Shown: positions 9,006 to 17,721 of the stretch, one piece after another
Numbering within the stretch: position 1 is the stretch's first letter
How the letters are laid out: every line of letters begins with the position of its first letter
From: Pseudohalocynthiibacter aestuariivivens
Lineage (GTDB): Bacteria > Pseudomonadota > Alphaproteobacteria > Rhodobacterales > Rhodobacteraceae
Assembly (NCBI RefSeq): GCF_018457175.1
Contig: NZ_JAGFNU010000017.1
Location: 1-41,990, forward strand
DNA length: 41,990 nt
Direction: 5' to 3'
Notes under the pieces: generated by a model
Told to the model about the DNA's origin: nothing
Database searches by the model: none
Seen by the model: only the letters and a program-made list of their open reading frames with translations
Translations under genes and position numbers: made by a program

Positions 9006-9653
9006 TCATGTGATCTGCACTTTCCGGTCGAGCCAGGCAATTCCGCGACCCGTTACATAAATAATGATCATGTAGAGTGCGCCCGAGATCAGAAACATCT
9101 CGAACGGTTTGTAGGTGGAGCCGATATAGCGTTGAGCGGTGTAGGTAAGCTCGATCACTGAAATTGCGGCGACCAGTGCAGTGCCCTTTATCAAAGCGTT
9201 AATGTTCACACCCAGCGGGCGAACCATCAGGCGCGCGGCCTGGGGTATTATGACATTGCGCATCGTTTGCCAGCGGCTCATGCCCAGCGTGCGTGCGGCT
9301 TCCATCTGGCCTTTGTCAACCGAGATGATCGCACCACGTATAGTCTCGGTCATATACGCACCGATGTTCACGCTCAGGCCAATCACGCCAGCTGAAAAAG
9401 CATCCAGCTGTATGCCGATCTGTGGCCCTCCGAAGTAGAGGATGAAAATTTGGATAAGCGCAGGCGTTCCCCGGATGATGCTGACATATGTTGCCCCGAT
9501 CGCACGGAAGAAACGAAGGCGCGACAATCGCGCCGCCGCACCAAGCGAACCACAGATCAAACCCAGTATGGCAGTCAGAATGGAGAGCTGGACAGTCACC
9601 AAAGCCGCTTCAAGAAAGAAGGGAAAAACTCTCATCATGAGATCAAAATCCAT
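9006..9653 (-). CDS. Polar amino-acid ABC importer, permease 1
   Basis: A 215-residue permease of the same HisM/GlnP family. The coupling loop is MEAARTLGMSRWQTMRNVII followed by PQAARLMVRP; the N-terminal FFLEAALVTVQLSILTAILG forms the first membrane helix. ALIKGTALVAAISVIELTYT is the conserved helix after the loop. It starts 17 bp after the amidohydrolase stop and shares the operon with its binding protein and ATPase. Confidence 0.93.
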   Translation of the reverse strand: MDFDLMMRVFPFFLEAALVTVQLSILTAILGLICGSLGAAARLSRLRFFRAIGATYVSIIRGTPALIQIFILYFGGPQIGIQLDAFSAGVIGLSVNIGAYMTETIRGAIISVDKGQMEAARTLGMSRWQTMRNVIIPQAARLMVRPLGVNINALIKGTALVAAISVIELTYTAQRYIGSTYKPFEMFLISGALYMIIIYVTGRGIAWLDRKVQIT

Positions 9654-9670
9654 TTTTCTCTCTTTCCATC

Positions 9671-10462
9671 CTAATGGTGGTCTTCACGTGCCAATATTGG
9701 CAACGCACGAATTTCGCGAACGAGCGCAGTGGTTTCTTCGATCGCTGCCTGAAGAAACTTAGCCCCGGTTTCCGGATCAGCGACGGTCGGATCACCCATC
9801 GTTCCATCGGGTGACGCTTCTGACCACCAGCGCATCAACATGGCCTTGCCGCCACCTTTGGCTAGATCCAGATTGAAAAACTTGCTGCTGGGGTTGTGCT
9901 TGTTTTGATTTGTCGATTTTTCAATATGCACAAACTCGGGCTGCAGATGCATGTACATAGCAGCTTCAAATTCACCAGCATGCGCGATGCCACCAATCTC
10001 GGACATTCGATGTTCGTTTATCCGGTCGGCGCATAAATTCCAGTAGGAAGCGGAGACACAGATGATTTCATTCGCAATCACGGTTTTGCGCGCCGCAAGA
10101 TCAAGTACCGGATGATTTGAGCCGTGCGAGTTTAGAAGAAGGATGCGGCGAAATCCGTGATGCGCCAGCGATGCGGTTATGTCGGTTACAAATGCGATCA
10201 GCGTTTCAGGCTGAATCCATATGACACCGGGGAAATCCTTGTGATGCTCGTTGAACCCGTAGGCAATCGGGGGCATGACGAAGACTTCATCAGGGGCCAT
10301 CTTGGCAACGCCATTCGCCACGGCCATTCCTAGCACTGTGTCTGTATCGAGCGGCATATGGGGACCATGGTCTTCGGTCGCTGACACATTCAGGATAACC
10401 ACGCGATCTTTGTCTGCGTCGCGCACCTCTTCCCATGTCAGTTTGCCGTATTCGGGTGTCAT
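9671..10462 (-). CDS. Creatininase-family amidohydrolase
   Basis: A 263-residue enzyme of the creatininase/formamide-hydrolase family, metal-dependent hydrolases of small cyclic or linear amides (known members: creatinine amidohydrolase, ArfB, MftE). Metal-binding motifs are visible: SATEDHGPHMPLDTD near residue 30, LLNSHGSNHP, and GGIAHAGEFEAAMY. The start ATG 10462 (MTPEYGKLTWEEV) is preceded by AGGAAA and opens the conserved N-terminus; a 29-codon extension overlaps the binding-protein gene and is rejected. Its position between the binding protein and the permeases of one importer suggests that its substrate is what the transporter brings in. The substrate itself cannot be told; a lactam or amide is the family-level expectation. 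No mycofactocin or riboflavin genes are nearby, so MftE or ArfB roles are unlikely. Confidence 0.88.
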   Translation of the reverse strand: MTPEYGKLTWEEVRDADKDRVVILNVSATEDHGPHMPLDTDTVLGMAVANGVAKMAPDEVFVMPPIAYGFNEHHKDFPGVIWIQPETLIAFVTDITASLAHHGFRRILLLNSHGSNHPVLDLAARKTVIANEIICVSASYWNLCADRINEHRMSEIGGIAHAGEFEAAMYMHLQPEFVHIEKSTNQNKHNPSSKFFNLDLAKGGGKAMLMRWWSEASPDGTMGDPTVADPETGAKFLQAAIEETTALVREIRALPILAREDHH

Positions 10463-10524
10463 CTTGGGGTTTCCTAGCCAAACGTGTCTGCCGAAGTTAT
10501 CCGGCAGACACAAAGTTGATGAGG

Positions 10525-11310
10525 TCAGCGAATGTCGCCGCCGACCCATTTATTGGCAATTTCAAGGTATGTGCCGTCATCCATCATTGAATCGAGGGCT
10601 GCTTGCATAGCCGCAGCCAGCTCGGGGTTGCCTTCGCGGATAGCAATGCCCGCGCCGATAACTTCGGTTTCAAGGTCAGGTATCATGACAAAGTCATAAC
10701 CGACTTCTTTCATCGCCAGAATTGCAGCGATCGAGTCGTTCACGATGGCGTCCACACGACCGTTGTCGAGTTCGAGCAGCAGTTCGGGTAATCCTTTGTA
10801 CGTGCGGATTGTATATCCCAGGTCACGCGCCCATTCTTCGTGCGTTTCACCCAGCGTGACGCCAAGTGTCGCATCACCCAATTGCGAAACACTGGTTATG
10901 TCAGATCCAGCTTTTGTGAAAATGGCGCGCTTTGTTGTGTAATAAGGGCCAACAAAATCAACGACTTCGTCACGTTCTGCAGTGATCGACATGGAACCGA
11001 CGATGGCGTCATACTTATTCGCAAGCAAACCACCGATGATGCCATCCCAGGCCGTTGTGACAATCTCGACCTCAATGCCCATGCGCTTGCCAATTTCCGC
11101 ACCGATTGACGGGTCAAACCCGACGACTTCATTTTGCTCGTTAACGAAGTTGAACGGAGGGTAAGCGCCGCTCATTGCTATACGCATAACACCAGCTTCT
11201 TTGATGGCATCCAACTCATCCGCAAAAGCAGTCGAAGCAGAGCCTGCGATTGCAACTGTAAGGGACCCGGCCACAGCCACCGCCCTGAAGATATTTCTAA
11301 ACGCATTCAT
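10525..11310 (-). CDS. Polar amino-acid ABC importer, substrate-binding protein
   Basis: A 261-residue periplasmic binding protein, family 3 (SBP_bac_3). A Sec signal peptide covers about residues 1-30 with likely cleavage after AFA. The mature part shows the family pattern GVMRIAMSGAYPPFNFVN, VVGFDPSIGAEIGKRMGIE, the DAIVGSMSITAERDEVVDF segment and the C-terminal DGTYLEIANKWVGGD. It is the first gene of the operon; the ribosome site AGGAAAGGA stands just before ATG 11310, and the promoter must lie in the region shared with the divergent LysR gene. It sets the specificity of the importer; ligand not predictable from motifs. Confidence 0.94.
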   Translation of the reverse strand: MNAFRNIFRAVAVAGSLTVAIAGSASTAFADELDAIKEAGVMRIAMSGAYPPFNFVNEQNEVVGFDPSIGAEIGKRMGIEVEIVTTAWDGIIGGLLANKYDAIVGSMSITAERDEVVDFVGPYYTTKRAIFTKAGSDITSVSQLGDATLGVTLGETHEEWARDLGYTIRTYKGLPELLLELDNGRVDAIVNDSIAAILAMKEVGYDFVMIPDLETEVIGAGIAIREGNPELAAAMQAALDSMMDDGTYLEIANKWVGGDIR

Positions 11311-11421
11311 GTCGCGTCCTTTCCTGTCAGTGTTTCCGTGAGCGGGCCGCGTGAACAGAAGCGGCTCTCGTTTTCGCTCTCATAAATCTGTTGCATGCCG
11401 GCTCTACATAATGCAAACAAA

Positions 11422-11437
11422 TACTATCTATTTAGTA
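11422..11437. promoter_or_regulatory. Candidate LysR operator (inverted repeat)
   Basis: TACTA-N6-TAGTA is a perfect 5-bp inverted repeat in the 144-bp space between the divergent binding-protein gene and the LysR gene, 18 bp before the LysR ATG. LysR-type sites are short AT-rich dyads of about this size. The assignment is inference from position and symmetry. Confidence 0.35.
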
Positions 11438-11454
11438 CATTGATGAGATTAATA

Positions 11455-12408
11455 ATGAAACCCTACGAGCAGAGGTTCCCTTGGAATCTGGATTGGAATT
11501 TGCTTCGCACATTCATGGTGGTTGTGGACCGAAGGGGCATCACCCGCGCAGCCGATTTTCTGGGCGTTACTCAACCCACAATAAGCAGCGCTTTGAAACG
11601 ATTGGAAGACACGGTGGGCAAGCGTTTGGTCGACCGTCGTCCGAGTCATTTTGCTGTCACTGAGGCAGGACAGATCCTTTATCGTGAATGCAGCACCATG
11701 TTTGGGTCGGTGTCACAAATTCCGAGTTTAATGACGGAAGCAGAGAGCCGGATAAGTGGTCACATAAGTATTGTGATGACCAGCCATGTGGTGTCACCGC
11801 ATTTCGACGAAACGCTTGAACGTTTCAATGAAGTCCACCCTGATGCTACATATTCCATTTCGGTTGCAGAAAGCCTGGAGGTACTTAACCGCCTTCGACA
11901 AAACCGGGCAACTATGGGCTTGTGTCTGATGAGAGAGCCAGACCCCGCACTGAAAGCCAGTGTCCTGTTTCGCGAATACTTTGGACTATACTGTGGGCCG
12001 CACCATCGACTATTTGGGAAAGAGCGGATCAAGATTTCCGAGTTGCAGGGTGAAAGTTCCGTTTCATTTCAAACCGATGTGGAAAGTGGTCCGCTCTATT
12101 CAGTTACGCAACTCAGAGAGATGGCTTTGCTGAAGCCCGATCTCAAGGGAATTTCAGCAAACTTACCCGAGGTACGTCGCATGATTATAGCCGGGATTGG
12201 AGTGGGTGCTTTGCCCGTGCATGTTGCACAAAAAGACGTCGATCTTGGCCAGTTGTGGCAATTGCCACCATACTCGAACTTACCAGCGGTTGATCTTTAC
12301 TTTTTGACGAACCCAATGCGAAGTATGAACCCGGCAGAAATGGCGTTGGTTGCATCGATCAACCTATTGCTGAAAGAAGTGCCGATGGCCAAACGCATTT
12401 ACGACTGA
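11455..12408 (+). CDS. LysR-family transcriptional regulator
   Basis: A 317-residue LysR-type regulator. The N-terminal winged helix-turn-helix reads LRTFMVVVDRRGITRAADFL and TQPTISSALKRLEDTVG, ending in KRLVDRRPSHFAVTEAG; the rest is the periplasmic-binding-like effector domain (from about residue 95). Three in-frame ATGs exist (11395, 11443, 11455); the third is preferred because the HTH then starts at the usual place. It is transcribed divergently from the importer/CoA-transferase operon and is therefore its likely regulator, responding to the substrate or an intermediate. Confidence 0.9.
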   Translation: MKPYEQRFPWNLDWNLLRTFMVVVDRRGITRAADFLGVTQPTISSALKRLEDTVGKRLVDRRPSHFAVTEAGQILYRECSTMFGSVSQIPSLMTEAESRISGHISIVMTSHVVSPHFDETLERFNEVHPDATYSISVAESLEVLNRLRQNRATMGLCLMREPDPALKASVLFREYFGLYCGPHHRLFGKERIKISELQGESSVSFQTDVESGPLYSVTQLREMALLKPDLKGISANLPEVRRMIIAGIGVGALPVHVAQKDVDLGQLWQLPPYSNLPAVDLYFLTNPMRSMNPAEMALVASINLLLKEVPMAKRIYD

Positions 12409-12464
12409 AATCTGGAAATAAGATTTACTGATCAACAAGTAGAACGCTTTTCTCCATTCAGAAA

Positions 12465-13778
12465 TTAATAAACAGCTTCGTAAGCGGCACATCTATCTTC
12501 TTCGTTCATCCCGTCGAGGACCGATAATTCACCTCTTTTGTGGGCGATGTACACCGCCGCGAAGTTTTTTGGGAACCAGTTGCAAACAGTTTTGTTGTTC
12601 TCAAATCGCTGCAATGCTTCTTCCAAAGACTGGGGCAAGCGGACGTATCCGCGTTGCTCCAATTCCTCGGTTGTTAGAAGTGAGAGGTCTTCTTCAGTCA
12701 CAGCCGGGGCAGGTAGCGCGTCTTCAATCCCTTGCGCACCGGCATGAAGAATTGACGACAGGGCCAAATAAGGGGATGCTGCCGCATCTGCAGCCCGGTA
12801 CTCGAAGTTGTATTGACGCGCGATACTTTTCGGATCGGTCCCCGTGACTGGGCAGATGCGCACGGATGCTTCCCGATCTCGGAAACCGAGATTGTTGAAC
12901 GCCGCGCTCCAACGATGCGGGGTTAGGCGTAGATAGGAGACATCAGAGGGCGCTGTCAATGCAATGATGCTATCAAGATATTTAAGAACTCCGGCTATGA
13001 AAGAGGCAGTGACTGGCGACATTCCAGCAGGCCCGTCGCCGGCGTAGGTGGCTGGTTCGCCGCTCTGATCCAGAAAACTCATGTGGATATGCACGCCGTT
13101 ACCGACACCAGCAGGATCGCGGATTGGGGTGAAGGTCACTTCCTCTCCCAGACGTTTTGCGGTCATGCGGGTCAGTTCCCGTAAAATCACAGCCGCGTCA
13201 GCAGAACGAACACCCTGATCGGGACCGTTGGTGACTTCGTACTGGTTGGCACCGTATTCTTTCATGAAAGTATCTGGCTCAAGCCCACAAAATTCGAGTG
13301 CTGACATCAGCGCTTCGCCAAAGACGCGGCGATCGCTGAACCCAGCTAAAGAGTAAGCTTCACCTCGGTTTGATGTTGGGCCTTTGAATTGAAACTCATG
13401 CTCAAAAGCTGAAACGAGGCTGATACCGCCCACTGCTTTCAACCGCTCCAGAGCACCTTTCAGAATTGAACGCGTGCAGCATTCCCACGGATTGCCTTCA
13501 AGATCCGTGATGTCACCCAGCATAAGGCGCTCTGTTGGGCCGCCATCCTGAAAATCCACCTCGACATTTGTGCCGGAGTCGGGGATCAGCAACAAATCTC
13601 CCAAAGCTCCAAATGGGCCGTCAGCGATGGCATCAAAGCAGGTGATCATAACGTTTGTTGGGGTCCAACCAACACCTTTTCGCAACCGTTTTTCAAGATC
13701 AGCAACAGGAAAGGCTTTGCCGCGCGTTTTTCCGGCAAGGTCAGAAGTAGCAGCAAAAATCAGCGGGTTATTGATCAT
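12465..13778 (-). CDS. Glutamine-synthetase-like ligase (gamma-glutamyl-amine synthetase type)
   Basis: A 437-residue member of the glutamine synthetase superfamily, ATP-dependent ligases joining ammonia or an amine to a carboxylate, usually glutamate. Metal/ATP motifs are seen: SAFEHEFQF, ANQYEVTNGP, NGVHIHMSF, the RLTPHRWSAAF arginine segment, and NFEYRAADAAASPYLA. The N-terminal beta-grasp is shortened compared with housekeeping GlnA, and no adenylylation-site tyrosine motif is apparent. This is typical of catabolic paralogs such as PuuA, IpuC or methylamine-glutamylating enzymes. Start ATG 13778 has GGAG nine bases upstream; the longer TTG start overlaps the regulator more. It overlaps the RpiR gene by 11 nt. 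It most likely glutamylates an amine or amino acid from the neighbouring pathway (inference). Confidence 0.85.
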   Translation of the reverse strand: MINNPLIFAATSDLAGKTRGKAFPVADLEKRLRKGVGWTPTNVMITCFDAIADGPFGALGDLLLIPDSGTNVEVDFQDGGPTERLMLGDITDLEGNPWECCTRSILKGALERLKAVGGISLVSAFEHEFQFKGPTSNRGEAYSLAGFSDRRVFGEALMSALEFCGLEPDTFMKEYGANQYEVTNGPDQGVRSADAAVILRELTRMTAKRLGEEVTFTPIRDPAGVGNGVHIHMSFLDQSGEPATYAGDGPAGMSPVTASFIAGVLKYLDSIIALTAPSDVSYLRLTPHRWSAAFNNLGFRDREASVRICPVTGTDPKSIARQYNFEYRAADAAASPYLALSSILHAGAQGIEDALPAPAVTEEDLSLLTTEELEQRGYVRLPQSLEEALQRFENNKTVCNWFPKNFAAVYIAHKRGELSVLDGMNEEDRCAAYEAVY

Positions 13779-14622
13779 CGGTCGGTTCTCCAAAGTCCAG
13801 TCTCATCGAATCCCATGCTTCGATACGGGTTTTTGTCTTGCTCCAACTCGCTTCCGCGATTCGGGTCACTATCGCCTCAATCAGTGCCATCGCGCCAGCA
13901 TAACTGTCCCACAGAGTGCCGCTGTCAATCGGAACAGCCAGTACCTCGGACGCGTGTTTGGAAACCGGTGAAAGCCATTTGTCGGTCATCAGGACAATTT
14001 GCACATTGCGCGTGTTTGCTGCCTTTTCCGAAAGTGCGTGAAGACTGCGTTGGTAGCGGCGGAAATCTGCGACAACCAGCACGTCTTTTGGCCGCATCCT
14101 CAGCAGGTATTCAGGCCAGACTTCTGGATCAGATGGCAGGTGATATACTTTACTTCTGACTTGTCGCAGATGGCGCGACAAATAAAGGCCAAGTGCGTCG
14201 CTCATCCGTCCACCAACGACGTAAATGTTGCGCTTTTCGTCCGACAGCAAGCTGCAAATCCGTTCGAACTGGGCTTCGGATACAGCATTGGAGGTTTCCT
14301 GAAGCAATGCATTCGCGCGCCCGAGAAAGCTCGCCAGAAATGCACCCTGAACTGGTTTGCTGGTTTTTTGCAGATCAACCGGAGAACGCTGCCCCTCTTT
14401 CAATTCGCTGATCAAGTGGCGCTGGAAGTCCAGATACCCGTTGAATCCAAGTTTGGTCACAAAGCGTGACACTGTTGGAGGGGATGTTTTGGTCATCTCG
14501 GCAAGGGATTGAATCGGTTCGAGTCCGGCAAAAGGATAGTCTGACAGCAATGCGGTGCACAGCTTGCGTTCTGTCACGGTCAGCTCTTCAGAGAGTTCTT
14601 CAATTCGATCTCGAACTTGCAT
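13768..14622 (-). CDS. MurR/RpiR-family transcriptional regulator
   Basis: A 284-residue regulator with an N-terminal RpiR-type helix-turn-helix (LTVTERKLCTALLSDYPFAG, SLAEMTKTSPPTVSRFVTKL) and a C-terminal SIS sugar-phosphate-like domain (NIYVVGGRMSDALGLYL, then VLVVADFRRYQRSLHALSE). ATG 14622 is preferred, because AGGAG lies five bases before it; ATG 14625 just upstream is too close to that site. RpiR proteins with a degenerate SIS domain often control amino-acid or nitrogen-compound catabolism. It is divergent from the liv-type operon and overlaps the ligase gene, so it probably controls both. Confidence 0.9.
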   Translation of the reverse strand: MQVRDRIEELSEELTVTERKLCTALLSDYPFAGLEPIQSLAEMTKTSPPTVSRFVTKLGFNGYLDFQRHLISELKEGQRSPVDLQKTSKPVQGAFLASFLGRANALLQETSNAVSEAQFERICSLLSDEKRNIYVVGGRMSDALGLYLSRHLRQVRSKVYHLPSDPEVWPEYLLRMRPKDVLVVADFRRYQRSLHALSEKAANTRNVQIVLMTDKWLSPVSKHASEVLAVPIDSGTLWDSYAGAMALIEAIVTRIAEASWSKTKTRIEAWDSMRLDFGEPTDDQ

Positions 14623-14640
14623 CATGACTCCTTTTATGTA

Positions 14641-14708
14641 CCAAAAAGCATTTTGGAAATAAATTGTCAAATTTATAAAAAAACTTGACTATGAAAAAAT
14701 ATAGTCAA
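14641..14708. promoter_or_regulatory. Cluster of palindromes between RpiR regulator and liv-type operon
   Basis: Three perfect dyads lie in the 117-bp divergent spacer: CCAAAA-N4-TTTTGG (14641-14656), AAATT-N4-AATTT (14661-14674) and TTGACTAT-N8-ATAGTCAA (14685-14708). The last, with 8-bp arms, includes TTGACT and could overlap a -35 box of the rightward promoter. They are candidate RpiR operators and promoter elements; which ones are used is not known. Confidence 0.5.
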
Positions 14709-14739
14709 AACTGAAAGGGTAAAATTTCTGGGATTCGTT

Positions 14740-16521
14740 ATGCTAACTTCACCGCGCCAGCACATAATTTCTTCTGTTCTTGCGATTGTGATTGCTATCG
14801 TTCTCGCTTCGCTGTTGGCAAGTGCGCTCGGCGCGGCAAGCGAGCGGATACTGACCGTGTTTTTCATCTCACTGATCGCTGTGGTCGGAATGGGGGTCTA
14901 TAGTGGTAATAGCGGCATTCTGAGTTTTGGGCATCTGTCCTTTATGGGGATCGGGGCCTATACAGCATCGCTTCTTACCTTGCCGGCCAATCTCAAAGTG
15001 GCGACCCTGCCTAAGTTGCCAGACTGGCTTGCAACGACAGAGATTGGCTTGTTCCCGGCCTCAGTCATCGCAATCATGCTTACAGTTTTTGTGGCTTTGC
15101 TGATTGGTATCGCTCTTGGAAAGCTTGAAGGGTCCGCCGCCACAATATCGACGCTTGGGTTGTTGATCATTATACATGGTGTGTTGATCGGATGGCGTGA
15201 TGTTACGCGCGGGTCACAAACGTTTTTCGGAATCCCTCGTGAAACCACACTCTGGTCAGCAGCTATCGGGTGCATGTTTGCGCTGATCATTGCGCGGCTC
15301 TATCGGGATTCCGTCTCAGGTTTGCGTCTTCGTGCTGGCCGGGAGAATGCAATTGCCGCAAGTGCGGTCGGCGTTCGTATACGGCGAGAACGCCTTGTGT
15401 CCTGGGTGCTGAGCGCGGCCCTGATGGCATTGTCTGGCGCTCTCATTGCGCATTTTCTTGGCGCGATCAGCCCTAAGAAGTTCTTTTTCACAGATACATT
15501 CCTACTGCTTGCAATGTTGATTGTCGGTGGAATGAGCACGGTTACAGGTGCCGTAACAGGGGCCGTCGCGATAACAGTTGTGACAGAGGTTTTGCGCCGT
15601 TTTGAAGGTGGGTTTTCACTCGCTGGTTTTGAGATGCCTGCAGTCTTTGGAACGACGCAGATCGGCATCGGGGCAATTATTTTATTTGCCATGTTTCGCA
15701 AGCCTGAAGGCCTTGCTGGTTTGAAAGAATGGGAAGAAAGAGTTTTTTCCCGCCCACATGCCGTCAAAGTCACTGCATCTACTGAACAGCCTACAAAAGA
15801 CACGCAGCCTTTGATTGCCAAAGGAATGACCATGCGATTTGGCGGTTTGACCGCCGTAAACGATGTATCAATCTCATTGCGGCCGGGCGAGATTATGGGA
15901 CTTATCGGGCCGAACGGTTCCGGCAAAACAACCTTGATGAACATGTTGTCCGGTGTTTTAGAGCCTTCGAGTGGAAAGTTTCACCGGGGCAAGGAATTGT
16001 TGTCTGGGTTGGTGTCATACGAAATTGCGGATCGGGGTATCGCGCGCACCTTTCAGAACATTCGTTTGTTTCCAAATCTTACCGTACATCAGAATGTACT
16101 GGTTGCAGCGTTGTCAACTAAAGGCGGTGTAAATGCCGCCGCTCGTGCGGATGCTGCGCTTGAACGAATGGGTGTCATCGGACATGCGCATGATGACGCC
16201 GGGACGTTGTCTTACGGAGATCAGCGCCGCGTAGAAATCGCGCGTGCGCTCGCTTGTCTGCCGTCGCTTCTGTTCCTCGATGAACCTGCAGCGGGAATGA
16301 ACTGGGAAGAAACGGACAGCCTCATGGAAACGCTGCGGATGCTAGCGAAAGAGTTGGGGATCGGGGTTCTGTTGGTCGACCATGATCTTAAGCTGATCAA
16401 CCAGTTATGTGACCGCATCGCGGTTTTGAACGAAGGGCACCTGATAGCCGAAGGTTCACCGTCAGAAATTCGCAACAACCCCGCCGTAATCGAGGCCTAT
16501 CTGGGCCCAAACAAAGACTGA
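14740..16521 (+). CDS. Fused branched-chain-type ABC permease-ATPase (LivM-LivG)
   Basis: A 593-residue fusion. Residues 1 to about 330 are a LivM-type inner-membrane permease (VGMGVYSGNSGILSFGHLSF near the start, GVRIRRERLVSWVLSAALMA, then GGMSTVTGAVTGA). A polar linker follows, and from about 355 a LivG-type ATPase (Walker A GPNGSGKTT at about 390, TFQNIRLFPNLTV, a modified signature LSYGDQRRVEIARA, Walker B LLFLDEPAAGMN, LLVDHDLKLI). Fusions of these two subunits are known in some alphaproteobacteria, while separate genes are the usual form. It is the first gene of the rightward operon and works with the LivK-, LivF- and LivH-like products. Only a weak ribosome site is visible (GGGATT). 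Substrate: an amino acid, amide or urea-like compound. Confidence 0.93.
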   Translation: MLTSPRQHIISSVLAIVIAIVLASLLASALGAASERILTVFFISLIAVVGMGVYSGNSGILSFGHLSFMGIGAYTASLLTLPANLKVATLPKLPDWLATTEIGLFPASVIAIMLTVFVALLIGIALGKLEGSAATISTLGLLIIIHGVLIGWRDVTRGSQTFFGIPRETTLWSAAIGCMFALIIARLYRDSVSGLRLRAGRENAIAASAVGVRIRRERLVSWVLSAALMALSGALIAHFLGAISPKKFFFTDTFLLLAMLIVGGMSTVTGAVTGAVAITVVTEVLRRFEGGFSLAGFEMPAVFGTTQIGIGAIILFAMFRKPEGLAGLKEWEERVFSRPHAVKVTASTEQPTKDTQPLIAKGMTMRFGGLTAVNDVSISLRPGEIMGLIGPNGSGKTTLMNMLSGVLEPSSGKFHRGKELLSGLVSYEIADRGIARTFQNIRLFPNLTVHQNVLVAALSTKGGVNAAARADAALERMGVIGHAHDDAGTLSYGDQRRVEIARALACLPSLLFLDEPAAGMNWEETDSLMETLRMLAKELGIGVLLVDHDLKLINQLCDRIAVLNEGHLIAEGSPSEIRNNPAVIEAYLGPNKD

Positions 16522-16549
16522 CTGTCACTACAACAGATGGAGAAAACCA

Positions 16550-17710
16550 ATGAAAAAATTCCTGCTTATCTCAACAATGCTTGGTGCAGCAGCGTTTAGC
16601 ATGCCAGCAGCAGCAGAAACGCTGCGCATCGGTTTAGCCACGGCCCAGTCGGGTGGGCTTGCTGGCTATGACTCGCCTGTCGTCGAGGGTTTCCACATAG
16701 CTGTTGACGAAATCAACACTGCCGGTGGAATCGGCGGCAATGTGATGATTGAGCTCATTGAAAAAGATGTACGTTCTGATGCTGCGCAAACGTCAATTGC
16801 AGCGCAGGAGCTGGTGGACGAAGGCGTATCTGTGCTGATTCTGCCCTGCGATGCAGATCCGGCGCTTGCAGCTATCGGTATCGTTTCCTCGGCGGAAATA
16901 CCGGCCATTTCAACCTGCGCCTCTTCGCCAACGCTGCCTATGATTGGTGGGGAGTACATGTTCGCCAATTTCCCAGGAGACAACGTTCAGGCGACAGTCT
17001 CCGCCAGCTGGGCATATGAACAGGGGCATACCTCTGCTTACATTGTTTACTCACCTGATACTCAGTACACGACAATGCCGCTCTATTTCTCTGAAGTGTT
17101 TGAAAAGCTTGGCGGAACAATACTGGGGCAGGATACACATTCCATCGGCCAACAGGATTTTTCAGCTATAGCAACGCGGATCGCGGCATTGTCACCGCAA
17201 CCTGACGTAATTATGACATCGTCCTACGAGCCTGATTTTCCATCGATGCTGAAAGCGTTGCGGGCAGCAGGTGTGACAAGCCAGGTGATAGGATCTGACG
17301 GGATTGACAGCCCGACGACCTTCTCGCTTGGTGATGTTGGGGAAGGCGTAGTTTTCACCACCGCAGGTCACGCGACCGAGGGCAGCCCTTTGGCAGCCTT
17401 TAACGCCAAGTACGAGCAAATTACCGGCAACCCGTCGGAAACCGTGTTCAACGCAGTTGGTTACGATCTGGTGAAAGTGCTGGAAGCTGCGGTGATCGCG
17501 GCGGGCGGTTCCACTGATCCAAAAGAACTGCGGGATGCGATTGCAAATCTTGAAAACGTACAGGGCGCAACCAGCCTTATCACCTACAAGGGGACAGACG
17601 GCATGCCAGTGCGTGAAGTCACCCTTATTCGTGTGAAAGACGGTGCGCGTGAACTTGTAGGTCAGCCCAGCCCGGACGCCTCGCTGATCCCAGCACCACG
17701 CATGCAGTAA
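16550..17710 (+). CDS. Branched-chain-type ABC importer, substrate-binding protein
   Basis: A 386-residue periplasmic binding protein of the LivK/AmiC type (type I fold). A signal peptide (MKKFLLISTMLGAAAFSMPA) ends near residue 22 at AAA-ET. The mature protein begins LRIGLATAQSGGLAGYDSPV and has EGFHIAVDEINTAGGIGG, the family's hallmark, and a C-terminal lobe with AVGYDLVKVLEAAVIAAGG. Its gene starts 28 bp after the fusion gene. It selects the imported solute; the family binds branched-chain amino acids but also amides, urea, aromatic acids and others, so the ligand is open. Confidence 0.93.
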   Translation: MKKFLLISTMLGAAAFSMPAAAETLRIGLATAQSGGLAGYDSPVVEGFHIAVDEINTAGGIGGNVMIELIEKDVRSDAAQTSIAAQELVDEGVSVLILPCDADPALAAIGIVSSAEIPAISTCASSPTLPMIGGEYMFANFPGDNVQATVSASWAYEQGHTSAYIVYSPDTQYTTMPLYFSEVFEKLGGTILGQDTHSIGQQDFSAIATRIAALSPQPDVIMTSSYEPDFPSMLKALRAAGVTSQVIGSDGIDSPTTFSLGDVGEGVVFTTAGHATEGSPLAAFNAKYEQITGNPSETVFNAVGYDLVKVLEAAVIAAGGSTDPKELRDAIANLENVQGATSLITYKGTDGMPVREVTLIRVKDGARELVGQPSPDASLIPAPRMQ

Positions 17711-17721
17711 GGTCAGATATC

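Noticed and set aside
15300-15944. 214-codon minus-strand frame
   Set aside because: It is antisense to the LivM-LivG fusion and looks like a composition shadow.
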